Of a stretch of 12,034 bases of DNA, positions 1-4,983 are shown in pieces. The stretch is from Thermoproteota archaeon. GTDB lineage: Archaea > Thermoproteota > Thermoprotei > Thermoproteales > Thermocladiaceae. The notes beneath the pieces are model-generated. The model had not been told where the DNA came from. It worked only from the letters and a program-made list of their open reading frames with translations, and did no database searches. Where the stretch lies: assembly GCA_013153895.1 (NCBI GenBank), contig JAADDN010000097.1, positions 1-12,034 of the forward strand, read 5' to 3'. Position 1 is the first letter of the stretch, and every line of letters begins with the position of its first letter. Made by a program: the position numbers and the translations under genes.

Positions 1-657
1 GGAGTAGGTAAGACGCAGATATGTTTTCAATATACTGTACGTGCGTTTCTACCCACAGAGGAGGGTGGTCTAGCAAGTGATGGTAAGCTGCCAAAGGTCT
101 TCTATATAGATACTGAGGCAAGATTTAGCTGTCAGAGAATTCTCAAGATAGCTAAACGCTGGGAGGAGAGTCTGAGAAAGACTGTTGGTAGTGTAGACAA
201 GATTCTTAATCATATTCATGTAGCGAAGATATCTACAACATGTACAGGAATAACATGTTCATACATAGACAAGATCTCTAGATATGTAGAACCAGGAGAG
301 AAGATACTTATAGTACTTGACAGCCTAGCAGCACCAGTCTACTATAGTATAGATAGCGAGCACAGTCCAAGACAGGCTCTAGAGTATGCTCAATTATATA
401 GACGTATTTTGAGGAGGCTCCTAAATATTGCACAGCTATATGGAGCTATTATACTAACAACAATGCACGTATATACAGACCTCCTACACGGTGGTAAATA
501 TATTATTAAGGGAGGTACAGTAGTAGGTCACGGTGTAATGTATATCTTCACTGTCGATAAGGTACGTGAAGATGTTAGACGTATAAGATGTGTAAAATCT
601 CCAGAACATGAGAACTTTGAAGTTACAGTGAGAATATGCGAAGACGGGTTAAGATAA
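1..657 (+). CDS. RadA/Rad51-family recombinase paralogue (5' end outside window)
   Basis: The frame is open from base 1, so the N-terminus is missing; 218 residues are visible. The fragment begins inside the Walker A loop (GVGKTQ, residues 1-6; the Q after GKT is typical of RadA/Rad51). YIDTEARF (residues 39-46) matches the RadA YIDTEGTF segment and keeps the catalytic-type Glu. Walker B is ILIVLDS. The C-terminus (GGTVVGH, then KSPEHENFEV...EDGLR) aligns by eye with the RadA GGH strand and the conserved RadA tail, so the 3' end looks complete. The family consists of ATP-dependent strand-exchange proteins that form filaments on single-stranded DNA. The segment corresponding to the TNQV of L2 in canonical RadA reads TTMHV, and the loop after it is divergent. 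It is therefore more likely a paralogue (aRadC-like or element-encoded) than the housekeeping RadA. The family is clear; the exact role is not. Confidence 0.85.
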   Translation, partial: GVGKTQICFQYTVRAFLPTEEGGLASDGKLPKVFYIDTEARFSCQRILKIAKRWEESLRKTVGSVDKILNHIHVAKISTTCTGITCSYIDKISRYVEPGEKILIVLDSLAAPVYYSIDSEHSPRQALEYAQLYRRILRRLLNIAQLYGAIILTTMHVYTDLLHGGKYIIKGGTVVGHGVMYIFTVDKVREDVRRIRCVKSPEHENFEVTVRICEDGLR

Positions 658-788
658 TACAGGCAATAGCTGGCGCAGTAATAATAGAGCAGACACTACC
701 ATTCAAAATAATCCTAACAGGAACAAGCAGACACATACTACCAGACATAGAGAAGAAACATAGCAAACATATACACCTCACTCCATAG
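636..788 (+). CDS. Possible small gene, 50 aa, unknown
   Basis: An ATG at 636 opens a 50-codon frame that overlaps the last 22 bases of the recombinase gene and stops at TAG 786-788, 11 bases into the end of the convergent membrane-protein gene. The product begins MRRRVKIIQAIAGAVII and ends HSKHIHLTP. It is basic, has a short hydrophobic stretch, and matches no family I know. It fills what would otherwise be a 120-base gap, and codon choice (ATA, CTA, AGA) resembles its neighbours. It has no clear ribosome-binding site, so it would depend on coupling to the upstream gene. It is not a frameshifted RadA tail, because the recombinase already ends where RadA proteins normally end. It could be a chance open frame. 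Confidence 0.45.
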   Translation: MRRRVKIIQAIAGAVIIEQTLPFKIILTGTSRHILPDIEKKHSKHIHLTP

Positions 789-1584
789 AACCACTTAATC
801 TCTTCTCAACATTTTCAAGCCTTTTCCTGATCTCCTCAACATCACTAGAAATCTTCCTCAATAAGTCGCTTATAGACGTAGTGAGTAAGCTATAATAATA
901 GTCTATGCCTGCTTTACGTAGCTTAATCTTTTTCATCGTTAAGATTATCTGAGCTATGAAGAGTATCATGAGTGTTATGAAAATAGCCCAAGGTTGTACT
1001 ATTGGAGGAATCAGTCCATTAAGTATTGCCTGCATTAGAAAGAGAGCATAAAATACCTGTAATAGAGTATATGATAGACCGACAGCCCTCATATATGCTT
1101 GAGCATCACTATAAAATTTCTGTGCTTTCTCAGGAGATGTGAGAGCAGCAAGTGAAGATATGTTGAGGTTAAGCGCTATGAAAGTAAGTACAAATGCTAG
1201 TGCTCTATTGCTAAAAAACCTCCAGACATCTATAATCACATAATTATAAGGTAGGTAGATTAGGACGAATATAAGCGATATTAGCACTATTGCACGTGCT
1301 ATCACGCTTATTATAAGTGACTTCTGTGTATAACCTAGCCAGCACATTAATGCTGAAACCATGATAAGCGCTATCCAGTCGATCTCTAAGGAAAGTAACA
1401 ATACTACGTATACTGCCGCTCTAGCATAATTATAGCTGAATAGTGAGCTAATGATCATTATGAACAATGTGAACAGCACAGACGTGTGATATATGGTAAC
1501 TACAGTACGAAAATTTTCTTCCGACAACATTATACCTAGTATAGTCCAGAAATCACGTTTCGAGCCTGCCTTAACTATCGACAT
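778..1584 (-). CDS. Polytopic membrane protein with C-terminal coiled coil
   Basis: 268 residues, ATG at 1584. I see about six hydrophobic segments, around residues 32-50, 55-78, 88-112, 127-147, 167-188 and 195-214. A basic KKIKLRK stretch follows, then a C-terminal amphipathic region (about 225-268) ending in repeated heptad-like units (IRKRLENVEKRL), so a cytoplasmic coiled coil is likely. I recognise no family signature. The general shape, a multi-TM core with a charged cytoplasmic tail, would suit a membrane platform or channel component. CedA-type DNA-import proteins are also polytopic, but I cannot show homology. It is divergent from the acidic-protein gene across a 101-bp intergenic region. 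Its end overlaps the small upstream frame by 11 bases. Confidence 0.8.
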   Translation of the reverse strand: MSIVKAGSKRDFWTILGIMLSEENFRTVVTIYHTSVLFTLFIMIISSLFSYNYARAAVYVVLLLSLEIDWIALIMVSALMCWLGYTQKSLIISVIARAIVLISLIFVLIYLPYNYVIIDVWRFFSNRALAFVLTFIALNLNISSLAALTSPEKAQKFYSDAQAYMRAVGLSYTLLQVFYALFLMQAILNGLIPPIVQPWAIFITLMILFIAQIILTMKKIKLRKAGIDYYYSLLTTSISDLLRKISSDVEEIRKRLENVEKRLSGSME

Positions 1585-1685
1585 TAAGTTTCTCTCAGTT
1601 TCTCATGCTGTTAAGAGATATAGATTACACTTAAAGTGAGAGGATAGTAATCGCAAATTTTCCATATTCACAATAGTTTACCTAT
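1585..1685. promoter_or_regulatory. Divergent intergenic region with possible shared promoter palindrome
   Basis: This is the only spacer of about 100 bp between divergent genes in the window. It holds an 11-base odd palindrome, CACTTAAAGTG, at 1628-1638. Its core is TATA-like read either way (CTTAAA / CTTTAA). It lies about 45-55 bases from both starts (1584 on the minus strand, 1686 on the plus strand). Archaeal transcription usually begins about 25 bases downstream of the TATA box, so this would give leaders of roughly 20-26 nt in both directions. The minus-strand leader holds a purine-rich GAGAGAAA before ATG 1584. A shared bidirectional promoter or an operator is inferred, not demonstrated. 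Confidence 0.3.
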
Positions 1686-2150
1686 GTGTCTCGTAGAAGA
1701 GTAAGATCCTCCACTATAGAGGAAGCATCTAAGAGTAGTAGGGTGATTGAGGAGTCTAAGCCTGAGATTGTTAATGAGGAGAAGCCTCAGGCTATTGAGG
1801 AGGAAGAGGAGAAGGAGAGTGAGTCTCAGGGTGAGACTGGCGGTGAGAGTGAGAGTTCTCTGTCTGGTGAGATAGTTGAGATTCATGAGGCAGCTGCTTC
1901 TATACCTCTTGTAAAGCTCTTTAGCATAGTGAAGTCTGGTTCATATAGTATAGATGGTGAGTACCTAATTATCAAGCCAGAACATGATGGACCTATCGAG
2001 CTTTTGAAGATACCTCTAAGAGAGTTGAATAGTACTGTAAATGTTCTGATAAAGGCTAGAGCTGGCAGTATAGGTGAGTTAAAAAAGTTGAAAAGTATGC
2101 TGCAGCTCGAGAAGTTGAGGGTTCGTGTGGTGACAGAGGTAGAAGTATGA
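1686..2150 (+). CDS. Acidic low-complexity protein, partner of zinc-finger protein
   Basis: 154 residues. The start is GTG 1686: an in-frame TAG lies at 1674-1676 and no ATG is available in this frame. The overlapping ATG at 1684 is in another frame and stops after six codons. Residues 1-15 are basic. Residues 15-60 are extremely rich in Glu and Ser (EEEEEKESESQ) and are probably disordered. Residues 65-154 form a compact alternating beta/alpha-like region (SIPLVKLFSIVKSGSY, then KIPLREL, then LKSMLQLEKLRVRVV). The stop overlaps the start of the zinc-finger gene (ATGA, 2147-2150), so the two are probably translated together. Highly acidic tails occur in DNA-mimic proteins, histone-chaperone-like proteins and proteins that contact DNA-binding partners. 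That role is a guess; I do not recognise the C-terminal domain. Confidence 0.75.
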   Translation: MSRRRVRSSTIEEASKSSRVIEESKPEIVNEEKPQAIEEEEEKESESQGETGGESESSLSGEIVEIHEAAASIPLVKLFSIVKSGSYSIDGEYLIIKPEHDGPIELLKIPLRELNSTVNVLIKARAGSIGELKKLKSMLQLEKLRVRVVTEVEV

Positions 2151-2356
2151 TATATATACCAGCTGAGGTCAGAGACTATCTTGACCTTGTTGAGGAGCCT
2201 AGAGGTACAGTACATATAAAATGTAGACTCTGTAACACACTCTTCTTTTCTCTGAAAGACGCTGTGAGGCATCTAGCAATGTATCATAGAGTAAGGATAG
2301 ATACTGTAGAGGACACAGCAAGAAGAGTACGAGTGAGAAGGAGGAGAAAAAAGTAG
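2147..2356 (+). CDS. Small C2H2 zinc-finger DNA-binding protein
   Basis: 69 residues, ATG 2147 overlapping the previous stop. It contains one classical finger, C26-x2-C29-x12-H42-x4-H47, with an aromatic/hydrophobic core (LFF, L43) as expected for C2H2. The C-terminal tail is strongly basic (RRVRVRRRRKK), which suits DNA or RNA binding. Single-finger C2H2 proteins of this size are common in crenarchaeal viruses, plasmids and integrated elements, where they are thought to act as transcription regulators. The acidic protein encoded just upstream is the obvious partner. An A6 run near the end of the gene (2347-2352) reads as T6 on the other strand and may help terminate the convergent operon. 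Confidence 0.85.
   Translation: MIYIPAEVRDYLDLVEEPRGTVHIKCRLCNTLFFSLKDAVRHLAMYHRVRIDTVEDTARRVRVRRRRKK
2347..2352 (-). terminator. Possible T6 terminator for the minus-strand operon
   Basis: Read on the minus strand this is TTTTTT, about 27 bases past the end of the pilin-like gene (2379). Archaeal RNA polymerase often terminates at short T-runs without a hairpin. The run sits inside the 3' end of the zinc-finger gene, so its use as a terminator is only inferred. Confidence 0.3.
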
Positions 2357-2378
2357 GATATTTAAACACTCTCTTTCT

Positions 2379-2990
2379 CTATCTCCAAGCTTCTATACAG
2401 TTACCATAGTCTGTACATATTTCTACTCTCTTAGGAGTACAGGGCAGATATATGCTACAGTTCTCTACGTGTAAGAACATGCTTCTCGTAGTATAGTAAA
2501 CACATACTGCAGGTGTCTCAATACCGCATGCATGTACTGTTACTCTAAGTGGAAGCCTCGTTGTAACTAACGTGAAGTCTAGGAGAGTCCTGTTGTTGGT
2601 CTCTCCGTAGTATAGGTCTGTGAGATATAGGTAGAGTATTATCCTCATCCTGTTCTTACCCATCTTGCAGGTACATTCTCTATATGGTTCGGTAATAGTC
2701 CACTCATATACCTTCTCTACTATTCTCTTGAAGGTACAGTTGCATTCTACTTCTAGTATTGGAATGTTCTTCACTATGTTATCTCTAATGCACTTCTCAG
2801 CGAATATTGGTGTTGTGTTACCACTCATGCATGACCATGCTAGACCTATGATAAAATTGTCTTGTAGATATGTGTAGTATGTTAACCTAGTCTTAACGTA
2901 TAGTAACCAAGCTACTATGAGAATTGTCAGTAATGTCATTATCATGATTGCTATGCCTATGGTAAGACCTATCCCCCTCCTACACCTCAT
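2379..2990 (-). CDS. Type IV pilin-like, cysteine-rich membrane-anchored protein
   Basis: 203 residues, ATG at 2990 overlapping the stop of the preceding gene (ATGA, 2987-2990). The N-terminus is short and basic (MRCRRGIG), followed by one long hydrophobic helix (about 8-31). This is the architecture of archaeal type IV pilins and pseudopilins, whose basic leader is cut by PibD/FlaK just before the helix. The RG-IG junction only partly fits the usual PibD motif, because Gly replaces the expected aliphatic residue. The ectodomain has 12 cysteines, an even number, and four N-glycosylation sequons, so a disulfide-bonded, glycosylated extracellular domain is likely. Alternatively it is a plain signal-anchored surface protein. 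It is the last gene of a coupled three-gene minus-strand operon. Confidence 0.75.
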   Translation of the reverse strand: MRCRRGIGLTIGIAIMIMTLLTILIVAWLLYVKTRLTYYTYLQDNFIIGLAWSCMSGNTTPIFAEKCIRDNIVKNIPILEVECNCTFKRIVEKVYEWTITEPYRECTCKMGKNRMRIILYLYLTDLYYGETNNRTLLDFTLVTTRLPLRVTVHACGIETPAVCVYYTTRSMFLHVENCSIYLPCTPKRVEICTDYGNCIEAWR

Positions 2991-3718
2991 AGTTTCACTA
3001 TGGTGAGACTATGCTTATCACTAAACTTCCTGATCTTACTGTTATAAGATACGTACCGTGCCCTACCTACAAGATAGACGTATCTATCAGCTTTACAGGC
3101 TAATGTATCTGCAAAGAACCTATACTTCCCATATTTCAAAACTCTGAAGCTCCTGTAAGTATCTATATCTATGGTACAGTCAAGATCTACATACGCTATG
3201 CCTAACGTAGCATCGTAAGTATAGTCTAGTTTTGCTGGCTCAATATCGGTCTCTATAAGCAGTGTAAGATTCTCCTCTATGTTAGGATCAACACTCTTCA
3301 AGAATATTGCTTCAACAACATGTTCACCTACAAGCCAGGTAATGTAGTAATCAGCATCTAGCCTATAGTACATCTTCTCAATCTCGTCTTGACTAACCCT
3401 ATCACGAAGTTTGAACTGGACATGTTTCATAACCTGAAGATAGTGATCGTAGAATCCTTCCTCTATCGGGAGGTTATGTACTACACGCTTAATAGAGCCT
3501 CTACACGATTTCAAGACTAGTATACACGGTCTAGAGTAGATCAAGAGATTACCAACAGTTGAATCAACACGACACTTCCTATATAGCTCAGTTACTCTGT
3601 CTCTCAATGTTACTATCCTACTAATATAGCCACAGAACTCTACTACAAACCTGTTATGATATATTGCAAGTATTGGAGACGGCTTGCCTAGTGGTAGAAA
3701 TATTCTTACAGTCCTCAT
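2987..3718 (-). CDS. Hypothetical soluble protein, middle gene of pilin-like operon
   Basis: 243 residues, ATG 3718. The start overlaps the upstream stop by ATGA (3715-3718) and its own stop overlaps the start of the pilin-like gene in the same way. I see no membrane segment or signal peptide, so it is probably cytoplasmic. The sequence is rich in Tyr, Val, Arg and Asp, with beta-strand-like runs (VRIFLPLG, VVEFCGYI, LGIAYVDLDC, RYVYLVGRARYV). No motif I recognise is present. Tight coupling between a small upstream protein and a pilin-like product suggests a role in making or regulating that surface component. Nothing in the sequence proves this. Confidence 0.75.
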   Translation of the reverse strand: MRTVRIFLPLGKPSPILAIYHNRFVVEFCGYISRIVTLRDRVTELYRKCRVDSTVGNLLIYSRPCILVLKSCRGSIKRVVHNLPIEEGFYDHYLQVMKHVQFKLRDRVSQDEIEKMYYRLDADYYITWLVGEHVVEAIFLKSVDPNIEENLTLLIETDIEPAKLDYTYDATLGIAYVDLDCTIDIDTYRSFRVLKYGKYRFFADTLACKADRYVYLVGRARYVSYNSKIRKFSDKHSLTIVKL

Positions 3719-3996
3719 ACTAGTGACTGTACTAGACTAGGATCTATATTTGAGAGAAGCTTCACAAGCCACTCAAGCACAGTATAACCCTCTACCTCAA
3801 GATTAGCATACCCTAGAAAATACAATACAAGTAGCTTATAGATTAGTCGACTCGAGAAGAGCTGAATACTATCCTCAAGCCTATAGTCAACACAGTTACC
3901 CTCAGAATCATAGTACAAGTATCCACGTTGGATCAATACATCAATGATCTTCCTATACCTCTCTCCTACAGTTATACCCGTACCACACAGCTTCAC
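3715..3996 (-). CDS. Small hypothetical protein, first gene of minus-strand operon
   Basis: I chose GTG 3996 as start, giving 93 residues (MKLCGTGITVGERYRK...). A longer frame begins at ATG 4086, but its extra 30 codons lie antisense to the well-supported N-terminal domain of the PLD-like gene, so I think the extension is spurious. The residues GERYRKIIDVLIQRGYLYYDSE followed by a helical, Leu-rich C-terminal half would be compatible with a winged-helix-type fold, but the match is weak. The stop overlaps the next gene (ATGA). The GTG lies only five bases from the divergent ATG 4002, so the two promoters must overlap the opposite gene. Confidence 0.6.
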   Translation of the reverse strand: MKLCGTGITVGERYRKIIDVLIQRGYLYYDSEGNCVDYRLEDSIQLFSSRLIYKLLVLYFLGYANLEVEGYTVLEWLVKLLSNIDPSLVQSLV

Positions 3997-4001
3997 GATA
4001 G

Positions 4002-4712
4002 ATGAAGCCCCTCTGCAGATTTGGAGTTGGAAAGATACTCCTAGACGAGTTAAAGAAGAGTAGCTACCTAATAGTGTTATCACCATACGTTGATACTTAC
4101 ATGATGAAGCTTCTTACAAGACTAGTAGAGAAGAGGAATATTAGTATTGTAATAATTACTAGGAGACTTCTAGAACCAGGACAGCTCTCTGCACTTAGCT
4201 ATGTAGCGTCTCTAGGATCTTCAAGATATGTTAAAGGTATTAACCGGAAAATGCTAATTCTAGCGTTACTACTAGTGGTAGCTTCTACATTAGCTGGAGA
4301 ATATCTTCACAACATGTTGATACCTATGATTAGCATCATCGTGCTGGGGGTATTTGCTAGGTCAAGCATTGAGAGTAATAGCATTCTCGAGGTTGAGTAT
4401 GTTAGGAGAGGAAGCTTAAAGATATATGCTGTTGACGTAAAGTTCCACGCCAAGATCTACATCACCAATCATCGCGCATATGTAGCTACGCTGAACCTGA
4501 CGCGTGAAGGATTACTGCGAAATTTTGAGTGTTTAGTAGAGGTTTCTAGAGAACATGCTTTAAACGCTGTTAAGCGCGTTGTCCAGAGGCAGAGATATCT
4601 TCTCAACATCTTGAACATGTATGAAAACTCTAAGGAGAGCAATCCTCCTCCAAATAATGTTGATACTAGTAACGATAACGTTAGGTCAGGCTGTAACATA
4701 TGCAGCAAGTAA
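4002..4712 (+). CDS. Phospholipase D-like protein with internal membrane hairpin
   Basis: 236 residues, ATG 4002. Residues 12-55 (LLDELKKSSYLIVLSPYVD, then a helix and ISIVIITRR) match the opening beta-alpha-beta unit of PLD-like domains. Residues 147-180 carry one HKD-type motif: H149-x-K151-x4-N156, where Asp is more usual, then NLT 165-167, REGLLRNFE, and E177 in the place of the conserved acidic residue. The superfamily contains phosphodiesterases, including nucleases; single-HKD members work as dimers. Two hydrophobic helices (about 84-100 and 105-118) interrupt the fold, which would tether it to the membrane. The C-terminal 30 residues are Asn/Ser/Pro-rich and overlap the next gene by 92 bases. 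TTATAC at about 3972-3977 could be the TATA element of a leaderless transcript. A nuclease at the membrane is plausible; a lipid-acting enzyme cannot be excluded. Confidence 0.75.
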   Translation: MKPLCRFGVGKILLDELKKSSYLIVLSPYVDTYMMKLLTRLVEKRNISIVIITRRLLEPGQLSALSYVASLGSSRYVKGINRKMLILALLLVVASTLAGEYLHNMLIPMISIIVLGVFARSSIESNSILEVEYVRRGSLKIYAVDVKFHAKIYITNHRAYVATLNLTREGLLRNFECLVEVSREHALNAVKRVVQRQRYLLNILNMYENSKESNPPPNNVDTSNDNVRSGCNICSK

Positions 4713-4983
4713 CACATTAGGTAACCTACTTGAGAATGGTATAAAGGCTGCAAATAAGCTTGGAACACAGATAGCAGCATTATTCTGCGATGCTATGACT
4801 GTAGGATCTGGCATATATGGGATGTATGTTCTTGGTAAAGGACTGCACGAATGGAGGAGATATGGTATAGATGAGGCTTGGAGACATTTATTAATGAGTC
4901 TAGGTTTTCTAGGTCTCTCAGCAGCAACACAGTACGTGAAGCATTACTTCGGTCTTGCTAACCTAGGCTTCCTACACGTATAG
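4621..4983 (+). CDS. Small secreted two-helix protein, VirB2/TrbC-like pilin candidate
   Basis: 120 residues, ATG 4621, overlapping the PLD-like gene by 92 bases. The N-terminus is a textbook signal peptide: KTLRR, a hydrophobic stretch, and likely cleavage near TYAA-S (about 28-30). The predicted mature part has a short amphipathic segment, a hydrophobic helix with small residues (AMTVGSGIYGMYVLGKG, about 59-75), a charged loop (HEWRRYGIDEAWRH) and a second hydrophobic helix (MSLGFLGLSAATQYV) ending HYFG. Signal, helix, charged loop, helix and a terminal FG is the plan of the conjugative pilins VirB2/TrbC and of the archaeal Ced/Ted pilins. Homology is by shape only; I cannot show significant identity. 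The alternative is a small membrane helper of the PLD-like protein. Its stop region overlaps the convergent surface-protein gene by 40 bases. Confidence 0.7.
   Translation: MKTLRRAILLQIMLILVTITLGQAVTYAASNTLGNLLENGIKAANKLGTQIAALFCDAMTVGSGIYGMYVLGKGLHEWRRYGIDEAWRHLLMSLGFLGLSAATQYVKHYFGLANLGFLHV

Noticed and set aside
1883..2272. 129-codon minus-strand frame.
   Set aside because: It is a shadow of the acidic-protein and zinc-finger genes, with unlikely composition and no independent start signal.
2358..2367. ATATTTAAAC, TATA-like sequence in the gap between convergent genes.
   Set aside because: Both flanking genes end here, so a promoter would only drive antisense RNA. I see no supporting frame.
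3997..4086. N-terminal extension of the minus-strand 93-aa protein to ATG 4086.
   Set aside because: It is antisense to a well-matched PLD-like N-terminal segment and has no ribosome-binding site.
4469..4780. 103-codon minus-strand frame.
   Set aside because: It lies antisense to the conserved HKD region of the PLD-like gene and to the signal peptide of the next gene.
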